NCBI GenBank assembly: GCA_031553535.1
Contig: JAVBLM010000001.1
Location: 62,001 to 126,000 of the forward strand
Origin: JAIROC01 sp031553535
GTDB lineage: Bacteria; Bacteroidota; Bacteroidia; Bacteroidales; WCHB1-69
Direction of reading: 5' to 3'
Length of the DNA: 64,000 nt
Under the pieces are notes generated by a model, which made no database searches, was not told the origin of the DNA, and saw only the letters and a program-made list of their open reading frames with translations. Made by a program: the position numbers and the translations under genes. Of the stretch, positions 55,865-64,000 are shown piece after piece. Numbering within the stretch: position 1 is the stretch's first letter; the number at the start of each line of letters is the position of its first letter.

Positions 55865-58462
55865 ATGCAAAGCATAAGACTGTTTTTTACCACACTATTT
55901 ATTGTTCTAATTTCATTATCTCATGCTCAGGTAGTATTAGAACCGGGTTCAAATTCAGATATCGAATTAAACTATTTAAATCCTGTAGAATATGAAATAG
56001 GAGGTATTTCATTTAGCGGAACAGCGGAATGTGATGTTCGGACTTTATATTTTGCAGTCGGGGACAAGATTAAAATACCGGGAGAGAAGATCCGTAAAAC
56101 AATAGACAGATTATCCAAATCGGGTCTATATAAGGATAATATTCAGATTACAGCTAGTAAGATTTCCGGTAAAATCATTTTTCTGGATATCTATTTGGAA
56201 GAAGCTGCCCGTTTAAGTAGTTTTGTTTTCAAAGGAGTGAAAAAGAGCGATATTGAGGAATTCAATAAAAAGTTGAATCTTTCCCAGGGGAAGGTCGTTA
56301 ATGAGAATTTAAAAACACTTATAAAGAATGTAGTAACGGATTACTATAAAGATAAAGGTTTCTATTTCACTTCAGTTGATGTTATAGAACAGAAAGATAC
56401 GTTGAATGCTAACTTTGTAATGCTAGAGATCAAAGTAGATAAAGGGAAAAAAGTAAAGGTAGAAAGAATAAGTATACATGGTGCTGATGAAGTTGATCCG
56501 TTTAAATTACGGGCGGCAATGAAAGAAACCAAAACCCGGTTTTTATTTGAACCTTTTGAAAAAATAGATACGGCTATAGCAGATTTCTTTAAAAACCATG
56601 ATAGATATAAAGGAAAAGATCTGGGACAATTGTTATTGAATTACTACTCAGACCGGGTAAGGATTCGTTTTAAAACGTCTAAGTATGATCAACAAAATTT
56701 CGAGAAAGATAAAGTCAGTTTGATAAAGAAATATAACGAATTTGGCTACAGAGATGCCTATATCATATCCGATTCCGTATATTTCATTTCTAAGAAAGGA
56801 ATAAATATAGATGTTTATGTTAATGAAGGACATAAATATTATTTTCGTAATATCACCTGGGTGGGAAATTCCAAGTATAGTTCGGAGGTCTTAAGTCAGA
56901 TACTTAACATAAAAAAGGGGGATGTTTATAATACTACCTTACTGGAAACAAATTTGAACATGAGCCAGGATAATATGGATGTCAGTTCATTATATCTGGA
57001 TGACGGATATCTGTTTTTTTATGCATTACCTATTGAAATCAACGTGGAGAATGATTCTGTAGATATAGAAATTCGTATACGGGAAGGATCTCAGGCAACA
57101 ATTAATAAAGTGACAGTATCGGGCAATACCCGTACATCTGATAATGTTATATTGAGAGAGCTTGCCACTATACCGGGGAAAAAGTTTAGCCGCTCTGATA
57201 TTATACGTTCTCAACGACAATTATTACAGTTCGGATTTTTTAATCAGGAGAAGATGAATGTGATACCCACAGCAGATGAAAAGACAGGAACTGTTAATCT
57301 TGAATATGTAGTAGAAGAAGCATCATCGGATCAATTGCAACTCTCTGTAGGTTGGGGATCGAAATTGTTTTATGGGCAGGTCGGTTTTGCCTTTAATAAT
57401 TTTTCAGCACGTAAATTCTTTAAAAAAGGCGCCTGGACTCCCGTGCCTAGTGGAGACGGACAAAGGCTGGCGTTTAATGTACAGGTTTATTCAAATGCCT
57501 ATCAATATTACAGTGCATCGTTTACGGAACCTTGGCTTGGTGGTAAGAAACCTATTGCATTAACAGTAGGGATTTCGCATTCAATAGATGCGAGCACTAA
57601 ACCTAAAACTGATAAAGACTATTATAAGTTGCAGGTTACAAACTTCAGCGTTGGGATTACCAACCGGCTAAAAGTCCCGGATGATTATTTTTATATGTCC
57701 AATACCCTTACGTATAGATATTATAATGCACGTAATTACAAGAGTTTCGTTCTTGATTCTGGCGTAGCGCACAGTATTAGCTATACATTTGCTTTGGGGA
57801 GAAATTCTACAGATGCGGCTATTTACCCTCGTACCGGTTCGGATATGTTATTTAGCGTACAATTAACACCTCCTTATTCTTTGTTTAACAACAAGGACTA
57901 TACGGATATGACGCGACAAGAGCGCTATAAATGGTTGGAATATTATAAAGTGAAGGTTAATATAAGTCAATTTGTGAACATTGTAGAGAACTTGGTGTTA
58001 AACATAAGGGCAAGATTTGGTTTTTTAGGAATGTATAACTCCAAAGTAGGAGCATCTCCGTTTGAACGGTTTTATATGGGCGGTAGCGGATTAACGTCAA
58101 CCTATATGATAGATGCACGTGAAATTATCAGTCTACGGGGATATGCCGATGAATCTATAACACCTCCCAACGGGGGAACAGTGTTCCAGAAATTGACATT
58201 TGAGCTACGTTATCCGATAACGCTTAATCCTTCTGCAACCATTTTCTTGCTGGCGTTTTTGGAAGCGGGAAATAACTGGAAAGATATGAAATCGTACAAG
58301 CCTTTTGAAATGTATAGGGCTGCCGGAGTAGGTGTTCGTGTATATCTTCCCATGTTTGGATTGTTGGGATTGGATTGGGGATATGGATTTGATGCTGTTC
58401 CGGGAAGTCCGAGTGCCAATAAATCGCAATTCCATTTTTCTATAGGACAGTCAATTGAATAA
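55865..58462 (+). CDS. bamA: Outer membrane protein assembly factor BamA
   Basis: 865 residues. Signal peptide 1-~22. Five POTRA domains lie in about residues 35-460 (the sequence ISFSGTAECDVRTLYFAVGDKI starts the first; SGNTRTSDNVILRELATIPGK is typical of the last). A 16-strand barrel fills the rest, with the conserved GGSGL and the YPITLNPSATIFLLAFLEAGNNW and GVGVRVYLPMFGLLGLDWGYGFD segments. It folds beta-barrels into the outer membrane. Ends in SIGQSIE. The ompH gene begins 22 bp downstream. Confidence 0.97.
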   Translation: MQSIRLFFTTLFIVLISLSHAQVVLEPGSNSDIELNYLNPVEYEIGGISFSGTAECDVRTLYFAVGDKIKIPGEKIRKTIDRLSKSGLYKDNIQITASKISGKIIFLDIYLEEAARLSSFVFKGVKKSDIEEFNKKLNLSQGKVVNENLKTLIKNVVTDYYKDKGFYFTSVDVIEQKDTLNANFVMLEIKVDKGKKVKVERISIHGADEVDPFKLRAAMKETKTRFLFEPFEKIDTAIADFFKNHDRYKGKDLGQLLLNYYSDRVRIRFKTSKYDQQNFEKDKVSLIKKYNEFGYRDAYIISDSVYFISKKGINIDVYVNEGHKYYFRNITWVGNSKYSSEVLSQILNIKKGDVYNTTLLETNLNMSQDNMDVSSLYLDDGYLFFYALPIEINVENDSVDIEIRIREGSQATINKVTVSGNTRTSDNVILRELATIPGKKFSRSDIIRSQRQLLQFGFFNQEKMNVIPTADEKTGTVNLEYVVEEASSDQLQLSVGWGSKLFYGQVGFAFNNFSARKFFKKGAWTPVPSGDGQRLAFNVQVYSNAYQYYSASFTEPWLGGKKPIALTVGISHSIDASTKPKTDKDYYKLQVTNFSVGITNRLKVPDDYFYMSNTLTYRYYNARNYKSFVLDSGVAHSISYTFALGRNSTDAAIYPRTGSDMLFSVQLTPPYSLFNNKDYTDMTRQERYKWLEYYKVKVNISQFVNIVENLVLNIRARFGFLGMYNSKVGASPFERFYMGGSGLTSTYMIDAREIISLRGYADESITPPNGGTVFQKLTFELRYPITLNPSATIFLLAFLEAGNNWKDMKSYKPFEMYRAAGVGVRVYLPMFGLLGLDWGYGFDAVPGSPSANKSQFHFSIGQSIE

Positions 58463-58484
58463 TAACTTTAAAATTAAGATACTC

Positions 58485-59006
58485 ATGAAAAAAATTGTTT
58501 TAACCGGATTAATGATAACAGTATTTACTGTTTCGTTATTTGCACAAAAGTATGCCTATATTGATTCCGAATATATTTTAAACAGTATGCCCAGTTATGT
58601 GGAAGCCCAGGCAGAACTGGATAGGTTATCTGTTGAATGGCAAAAAGAAATTGAAGCGAAATTCAAGAAGATTGATGAAATGTATCGTAAATACCAGCAA
58701 GAAGCTGTTATTCTTCCCGAAGATACGAAAGTAAAACGCCAGAATGAGATTATTACTGCGGAAAATGAAGCGAAAGAACTTCAAAAAAAGCGTTTTGGAA
58801 CAGAGGGGGATTTGTATAAGAAAAGAGAAGAATTAATGAAACCTATTCAGGATAGAGTTTTTACTGCCATAGAAGAATATGCCCGTGAAAAAGCATACGC
58901 CTTTGTTTTTGATAAAGCCGGCGTGATGACCATTGTTTATGCAGACAGCAAATTCGATATCAATAGCGAAATATTAACCAAGCTGGGCGTTGTCGGAAGA
59001 AAATAA
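58485..59006 (+). CDS. OmpH/Skp family periplasmic chaperone
   Basis: 173 residues from ATG 58485, chosen because it opens the signal peptide (MKKIVLTGLMITVFTVSLFAQ); the in-frame start at 58455 overlaps bamA. The mature protein begins YAYIDSEYILNSMPSY, the usual OmpH opening, then a long charged coiled coil (~55-125), and ends with YAFVFDKAGVMTIVYADSKFDI. Prevents aggregation of unfolded outer membrane proteins on the way to BamA. Many relatives have two adjacent ompH copies; only one is here. Confidence 0.95.
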   Translation: MKKIVLTGLMITVFTVSLFAQKYAYIDSEYILNSMPSYVEAQAELDRLSVEWQKEIEAKFKKIDEMYRKYQQEAVILPEDTKVKRQNEIITAENEAKELQKKRFGTEGDLYKKREELMKPIQDRVFTAIEEYAREKAYAFVFDKAGVMTIVYADSKFDINSEILTKLGVVGRK

Positions 59007-59227
59007 GGAATAAAGACATTAAGTTATTAGAGATATTAAGCTGTTAAACGATACTAACAGTTAATAGTGTCAATTGCGAGGGGCAAAGCAATGACGGTAA
59101 CCTGTTGTTTAAAGGCGTCATCCTTTGTGAGGCACGAAGCACCCGAACGCGAAATATGTGAGTGCATCGAAGCAATGCGAGATAATCTCTGTCATTGATA
59201 ACTTGTTTCAGCATCCCACCCTTGATT
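59007..59227. repeat. Family A repeat copy after ompH
   Basis: GTCAATTGCGAGGGGCAAAGC (from 59068), AATGACGGTAACCTG, AGGCACGAAGCACCC, GAGTGCATCGAAGCAATGCGAGATAATCTCTGTCATTG and CTTGTTTCAGCATCCC match modules of the other copies. No gene. Confidence 0.75.
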
Positions 59228-59468
59228 TTTAGTATTCCGGGATCGTGCTCCCCGACTAAATTGGTGAATTGGGTATGGAATTGGAAATGTTCTTCATTGA
59301 AAAGGCCGCCGCAATTTGCTTTTTCGGTTTTTATACTACATTGTTTTTATAAGATTAAAAAAGAATAATAAAAAGGAAGAGAAGAAAAGACCGCCAACAC
59401 TTACAGGCAAACTTTTCCTCTTCAAAAAATTCTTTCCTTTCATTTCAGATGGATATCTTTCATTCCGG

Positions 59469-59783
59469 GAATGGTTGCCGACAATTGGATTCATCCGTCT
59501 TCGGATTTGAGAATCGTTGCCGACAGTTGGATTCATCCGTCTTTGGGTTTGGGAATGGTTGCTGACAATTGGATTCATCCGTCTTTGGGTTTGGGAATGG
59601 TTGCCGACAATTGGATTCATCCGTCTTCAGGTTTGGGAATGGTTGCCGACAGTTGGATTCATCCGTCTTCGGGTTTGGGAATGGTTGCCGACAATTGGAT
59701 TCATCCGTCTTCAGGTTTGAGAATGGTTGCCGACAGTTGGATTCATCCGTCTTCGGGTTTGAGAATGGTTGCCGACAATTGGA
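59469..59783. repeat. Tandem array of 42-bp units, seven and a half copies
   Basis: Seven 42-bp units start at 59469, 59511, 59553, 59595, 59637, 59679 and 59721, and a partial one at 59763. The consensus begins GAATGGTTGCCGACAATTGG and contains ATCCG-tctt-CGGGT, a short stem kept in most units through G-T pairs or base changes (weaker where CAGG replaces CGGG). Variation is sparse: AAT/AGT, CTTCG/CTTTG/CTTCA, GG/GA. All six frames are largely open because of the period; none looks coding. Confidence 0.92.
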
Positions 59784-59891
59784 AACCCCCACTCCAGCAT
59801 CTTGAAACAGCTTTCATTATATTCAGGATGCCATTTATCCCGGAAAATATATTTGCCGGAGATAGGTAGGGAGCAGCTATAAAATAAAAAA

Positions 59892-59914
59892 CTCTTTCCG
59901 TAAAAAAGAAAGAG
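59892..59914 (+). terminator. Terminator-like hairpin closing element 2
   Basis: A 7-bp stem CTCTTTC/GAAAGAG with the 9-nt loop CGTAAAAAA, then GCTTTTATT. The loop is identical to that in element 1 (17364-17372). Confidence 0.6.
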
Positions 59915-60342
59915 GCTTTTATTGAGTAATTGTAATGTAATTATGATTTTATTCCTGTATAAATCCATCCGTATTTCCGGGAGGTAGTGTTTTGTCTCTT
60001 TATATAAAAGGATAAAATAGCGGTAAAGAAAAAATGAAAATCTTCTCCTGTTTTTTTCTAAGATCAGAAAATCTGTCTGCCTGTTTTCCGGCTTTATAAA
60101 GATATCCATTTGAAATTCCTTGAAGATAATTCAAACCGTATTCATTATTCTGCCTGCAAATACACAATTATTTTATTCATTCTTCTGTTTTTCAAAAAGA
60201 AAAATTATAATAAAGTATTTAAAAAGGCTTCATCTTTATATCCCGTCCTGTTAATTCCCAAAAAATAATGTAATTTTGTATCCTGAAAAGACAATGTGTT
60301 TTCTGTTGTTAACTAGTATGATAAATAAAGAGATAGATTATT

Positions 60343-62958
60343 TTGGGAAAAACAGATACTAAGATCGCTAGCGAAACCCCTTTAATGAAACAATACAATA
60401 CTTTCAAGGCTCAATACCCTGACGCCTTGTTGTTGTTCCGGGTAGGTGATTTTTATGAAACGTTTGGCGAGGATGCAATTAAAGCATCCAAGATATTAGG
60501 GATTGTATTAACCCGTCGTTCTAATGGGGCGGCTTCATCCGTAGAGCTGGCAGGTTTTCCGCATCATGCTCTTGATACCTATTTGCCGAAATTAGTACGT
60601 GCAGGATTCAGGGTTGCGATTTGTGATCAACTGGAAGATCCCAAACTAACAAAAACACTCGTAAAGCGTGGAGTTACCGAGCTTGTTACTCCGGGAGTTT
60701 CCTATAATGACCAAATTTTAGAAACCCGTAGGAATAACTTTTTAGCAAGTGTTCATTTTTCCTCACAGAATGTAGGTGTTTCTTTTTTGGATATTTCTAC
60801 CGGAGAGTTTTATATTGCACAGGGAGATACCTCTTATATTGATAAATTATTCCAAAGCTTCACTCCCAGTGAAGTAGTTGTAGAAAAGAGCAAGCTCCAA
60901 TTATTTAAATCGGAATATGGAGATAAGCTATTATGTACAACGTTTGACGACTGGGTGTTCACCTCTGAATTTTCTTCGGATGTATTATTGAAGCATTTTC
61001 AAGTAACATCATTTAAAGGGTTTGGAGTAGAAAATCAAAAAGACGGACTAATAGCTGCCGGAGCAGCCATGCATTATTTATTCGAGACACAACATAACCA
61101 TGTAGCCCATATCACGAAAATATCCCGCATAGAAGAAGACCATTATGTATGGTTGGACCGTTTCACCGTACGGAATTTAGAGTTGATAGATTCCCCCAAT
61201 GAAAGTGCAATTACATTGCTGGATGTTATTGATAAGACAATTTCTCCCATGGGTTCCCGCTTGTTACGAAGATGGCTTTTATTGCCTCTCAAAGATAAGG
61301 CCTTAATAGAAGAAAGGCATGAAATTGTATCTTCCTTGATTGCCGACCAAACCTTTACTTCTTCTATCGCAGATCAAATTAAATTAATCGGGGATTTGGA
61401 ACGTTTGATTTCCAAAGTTGCCGTTTCCCGGGTCAATCCCAGGGAACTGGTACAAATAAAGAAAGCGTTGTCGGCAATAGGTACGATTAAAAAGATTCTG
61501 TCGGGGAGCCCGAATCCAAGTTTGCAAAAGATTAAGGAACAATTAAACGAAGCGGAACAGGTTCGTGAACGTATTGAGAATATAATTGTCCAGGATCCTC
61601 CTGCCAACCTATTGAAAGGGGGAGTTATTGCCGAGGGAGTGGATGAAGAGCTGGATGAGTTACGCAAGATTGCTTTTTCAGGGAAAGACTATTTGCTTTC
61701 TTTACAGGCAAAAGAAGCCGAACAAACCGGAATTTCATCGCTGAAAGTAGGATATAATAATGTATTTGGCTATTATCTCGAGGTTACCAATTTACATAAA
61801 GACAAGGTTCCGCCGGAGTGGATACGAAAACAAACCCTGACAAATGCTGAAAGATATATTACCGAAGAGCTGAAAATATACGAAACAAAGATCTTAGGGG
61901 CAGAGGAAAAAATATTGGCGATAGAACAGCGCATATTTAGCGAGCTGCTAATAAACATGCTGGATTGGATACATCCTATTCAGTTAAATGCACAACTGAT
62001 AGCTAAACTGGATGTTTTATATTCTTTTTCGGTTACGGCAACAGCAAACAATTATGTCTGTCCTCAAGTAAATGAAGGATATGCAATAGATATACAAAAT
62101 GGCAGGCATCCTGTTATAGAGAATCAACTACCTGTAGGAGAAAAATATGTCGCCAACAATATGTACCTGGATAACGAAAAGCAGCAGATATTGATGATTA
62201 CAGGGCCTAATATGTCCGGGAAATCTGCTTTGTTAAGGCAAACGGCTTTGATTGTACTGCTGGCTCAGATAGGTTCGTTTGTTCCTGCCGAATCGGCATC
62301 GATAGGATTGGTTGACAAAATATTTACACGGGTAGGAGCTTCCGATAATATTTCTTCAGGAGAATCTACCTTTATGGTTGAGATGAATGAAACAGCAAGC
62401 ATTCTCAATAATATATCAAGCCGGAGTTTAATCTTACTGGATGAGATAGGAAGGGGTACCAGTACGTATGATGGGGTATCCATCGCATGGTCTATTGCGG
62501 AATTCTTACATGAACATAAATTATACAGGGCAAAAGTTTTATTTGCCACGCATTATCATGAATTGAATCAAATGGCGGATTCTTTCAAGAGAATTAAAAA
62601 CTTTCATGTAAGTGTAAAAGAGATAAACAACAAGGTGCTGTTTCTTCGTAAATTAGTTCAGGGGGGAACGGAGCATAGTTTTGGGATTCATGTTGCACGA
62701 ATGGCAGGAATGCCTCCCGAAGTTGTTAAAAGGGCAAATGAGATTTTAACCAAGCTCGAAAAATCCGAACATGAAAATCTGACTAAGAATCTTAATACTT
62801 CTGTGACAAAAGATAATGCTGTTCAGTTGAGCTTTGTGACATTGGATGATCCGCTTCTTTTACAGATTAAAGAAGATATTCTTAATACGGATATCAATAC
62901 ACTTACTCCGGTGGAAGCCTTGATGAAGTTAAATGAGATAAAATCGCTTATAAAGTAA
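60343..62958 (+). CDS. mutS: DNA mismatch repair protein MutS
   Basis: 871 residues. The start is taken at TTG 60343: a TAG at 60334 closes the frame just upstream, and the family's ETPLMKQY begins ten residues in; the next ATG (residue 15) would cut that conserved segment. The mismatch-binding F-x-E is F37-Y38-E39. The ATPase has Walker A GPNMSGKS at 621-628 and Walker B LILLDEIGRGTSTYDG, then FATHYHEL. The C-terminal dimerisation tail is short but present. Monocistronic. Confidence 0.96.
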   Translation: MGKTDTKIASETPLMKQYNTFKAQYPDALLLFRVGDFYETFGEDAIKASKILGIVLTRRSNGAASSVELAGFPHHALDTYLPKLVRAGFRVAICDQLEDPKLTKTLVKRGVTELVTPGVSYNDQILETRRNNFLASVHFSSQNVGVSFLDISTGEFYIAQGDTSYIDKLFQSFTPSEVVVEKSKLQLFKSEYGDKLLCTTFDDWVFTSEFSSDVLLKHFQVTSFKGFGVENQKDGLIAAGAAMHYLFETQHNHVAHITKISRIEEDHYVWLDRFTVRNLELIDSPNESAITLLDVIDKTISPMGSRLLRRWLLLPLKDKALIEERHEIVSSLIADQTFTSSIADQIKLIGDLERLISKVAVSRVNPRELVQIKKALSAIGTIKKILSGSPNPSLQKIKEQLNEAEQVRERIENIIVQDPPANLLKGGVIAEGVDEELDELRKIAFSGKDYLLSLQAKEAEQTGISSLKVGYNNVFGYYLEVTNLHKDKVPPEWIRKQTLTNAERYITEELKIYETKILGAEEKILAIEQRIFSELLINMLDWIHPIQLNAQLIAKLDVLYSFSVTATANNYVCPQVNEGYAIDIQNGRHPVIENQLPVGEKYVANNMYLDNEKQQILMITGPNMSGKSALLRQTALIVLLAQIGSFVPAESASIGLVDKIFTRVGASDNISSGESTFMVEMNETASILNNISSRSLILLDEIGRGTSTYDGVSIAWSIAEFLHEHKLYRAKVLFATHYHELNQMADSFKRIKNFHVSVKEINNKVLFLRKLVQGGTEHSFGIHVARMAGMPPEVVKRANEILTKLEKSEHENLTKNLNTSVTKDNAVQLSFVTLDDPLLLQIKEDILNTDINTLTPVEALMKLNEIKSLIK

Positions 62959-63405
62959 TGAGTTTATAAGATGAACTTGTCAAAAGTTAAGGTAAAAGAA
63001 ATAGAGATTAATTCCGTTGAACTCACAAGTTTGATTGCTTGCTACACTAAACCCTCCTGATTTCATGCCTGCCAATGACCGAGATTGTTTCATGGGTTTT
63101 AATCACACGCATTATTAGAGCCTAAGCTAAGGCACCTTTAGAGCCTAGGGCTAAAGCCCTCTAATTTAGGTTTTAAAGATTTACTTATCTATATTATTGA
63201 CAAAGGATAATCAAAGTTGCATTTTAAACATTATTAATTCCCTGTTCTTTTGAGGTTGTACTGAAAGTGAATACTGCTGTTTGGACAATCGCTCTGCTTT
63301 GTCCGTTCTATTCTCAATCATTTCTGCCTGCATCACAACAAATATTATGATTAATAAAAAAGAGTCCGGATAGTACTATTCAAATTCTTTTCCCGTTATA
63401 ATAGC
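62959..63405. other. Intergenic stretch with a degenerate family A copy and a palindromic repeat
   Basis: 63010-63100 inverts the 19225-19290 segment (GAGATTAATTCCGTTGAACTC, then TGCCTGCCAATGACC). 63113-63170 contains TTAGAGCCTAAGCTAAGGCACC and TTAGAGCCTAGGGCTAAAGCCCTCTAA, a nested palindrome around GGGCTAAAGCCC. No gene or RNA is recognised in the remaining AT-rich sequence. Confidence 0.6.
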
Positions 63406-63999
63406 ATGACGAAAAATCCGTTTTTTTATTCCGAGCCTACTCCCTATCCTTTAGAAAAGGGAAATATTCTTATTTCTGTACCCCTGTCGGGAGATTTTTA
63501 TTTTGACAGAACGGTTGTATTGCTTATCGAACACAATGAACAAGGAAGTTTCGGAATCACACTCAATAGAAGTTTGCCTATTACATTGCAGGATATTTTC
63601 AAAAGTGATGAAAAAGAACACGAAAGCATTCCTATTTTCAATGGAGGGCCTGTCAACCCAAGCAATCTGTTTGCTTTGCATACTTATGGAGATTTAATAA
63701 AGGGTAGTTCACAAATTACGGAGGAGCTGTATTTTGGTGGATTTCCTTCCGAATTATTAATGTCTATAAAAAATGATTTTTTGGATGAAAATCTAATCCG
63801 GTTTTATTTGGGTTATGCAGGCTGGTCGGAGGGACAGTTGGAAGATGAATTAACCAGAAATTTGTGGGTAGTCGGACAATTTGAGGAAAAATTACTCTTT
63901 CATCACGATGATGAAAAGTGCTGGAAAATGGCGGTTGCATCATTAGGGAAATCCTATGTTTCTTGGTTTAATATCGCAAAAGAACCTTTTTTGAATTAA
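63406..63999 (+). CDS. YqgE/AlgH family protein (DUF179)
   Basis: 197 residues, complete (TAA at 63997). The opening KGNILISVPLSGDFYFDRTVVLLIEHNEQGSFGITLNR is diagnostic of the YqgE/AlgH fold, followed by NGGPV and FYLGYAGWSEGQLEDEL. Named for an alginate regulator in Pseudomonas, but its molecular role is unknown. It lies 447 bp after mutS, with its own upstream region. Confidence 0.95.
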   Translation: MTKNPFFYSEPTPYPLEKGNILISVPLSGDFYFDRTVVLLIEHNEQGSFGITLNRSLPITLQDIFKSDEKEHESIPIFNGGPVNPSNLFALHTYGDLIKGSSQITEELYFGGFPSELLMSIKNDFLDENLIRFYLGYAGWSEGQLEDELTRNLWVVGQFEEKLLFHHDDEKCWKMAVASLGKSYVSWFNIAKEPFLN

Positions 64000-64000
64000 A

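Larger units (their letters stand above)
59228..59955. repeat. 42-bp-array element 2 (conserved frame plus array)
   Basis: ~727 bp. The left part (CGTGCTCCCCGACTAAATTGG, TTTTTATAAGATTAAAAAAG) and right part (GGAAAATATATTTGCCGGAG, GCAGCTATAAAAT, CTCTTTCCGTAAAAAAGAAAG, TGTAATGTAATTATGAT) correspond to the flanks of element 1 at 16690-17425. The array between them is unrelated in sequence. Boundaries are approximate. Confidence 0.75.

Noticed and set aside
59460..59869. Overlapping ORFs with NCRQPF/KTDES or NWIHPSSG repeats
   Set aside because: Three or more overlapping open frames in the same array with no codon-position bias and no conserved start.

Overview
The window is a low-GC, gene-dense chromosomal segment from a member of the Bacteroidota, most likely an anaerobic Bacteroidales relative; the genus cannot be fixed from the sequence alone. 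Support comes from five proteins ending in type IX secretion (T9SS) C-terminal sorting domains, TAnnTTTG-type promoter boxes in place of E. coli-like ones, A-rich regions without Shine-Dalgarno motifs before most starts, a homodimeric-type pyruvate:ferredoxin oxidoreductase (anaerobic metabolism), and families common in this phylum (DUF6089, M48 lipoprotein-like proteases, YitT, NdpA). No rRNA operon, prophage, transposase or CRISPR array is present.

Layout: 1-4 kb, the end of a large secreted beta-helix T9SS protein and a remnant sorting domain. 4-9 kb, priA and dnaG (replication) on the minus strand. 9-13 kb, a FemAB/GNAT-like protein and a T9SS protein. 13-16.6 kb, a plus-strand cluster of steroid-reductase-like protein, old yellow enzyme, NMP-kinase-like protein, dCMP deaminase and DUF1294. 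17.5-19 kb, a small membrane protein and a Fic protein. 19-25.6 kb, nifJ, a second T9SS protein paralogous to the first, and rsgA. 25.9 kb, tRNA-Lys. 26-29.5 kb, a Trk/Ktr potassium uptake operon with a TerB-DnaJ protein. 29.6-32.6 kb, a T9SS protein tightly coupled to a TlyA-type methyltransferase. 33 kb, tRNA-Val. 33-39.4 kb, rsmG, an NdpA-like nucleoid protein, an SDR-ALDH pair and nadB. 39.5-42.4 kb, a DUF2807 lipoprotein and thiF-thiH. 42.5-45 kb, a tandem PNGase F-like T9SS protein. 45-49 kb, an efflux adaptor, an ABC ATPase, apt and lpxB. 50-54 kb, YitT, an uncharacterised protein and an M48 protease. 54-59 kb, the envelope cluster DUF6089-uppS-bamA-ompH. 60-64 kb, mutS and a YqgE/AlgH protein.

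The most unusual content is intergenic. Four separate non-coding loci (16.9, 32.8, 49.2 and 59.5 kb) each carry a tandem array with exactly the same 42-bp period but different repeat sequence. Units in at least three arrays contain an internal inverted repeat; in one array the stems appear to vary with pairing preserved. Two of the loci (16.69-17.43 and 59.23-59.96 kb) have homologous flanks, nearly equal total length, and the same terminator-like hairpin with an identical 9-nt loop, although their central arrays are unrelated. This looks like an undescribed repeat-element or structured-RNA family: conserved frame, variable 42-bp cassette. It is accompanied by a MITE-like family (about six copies, with the ATGCTGAA hairpin or the CATTGCGAGG motif) and an AAGTTAC-type family whose best copy has perfect 29-bp inverted arms.
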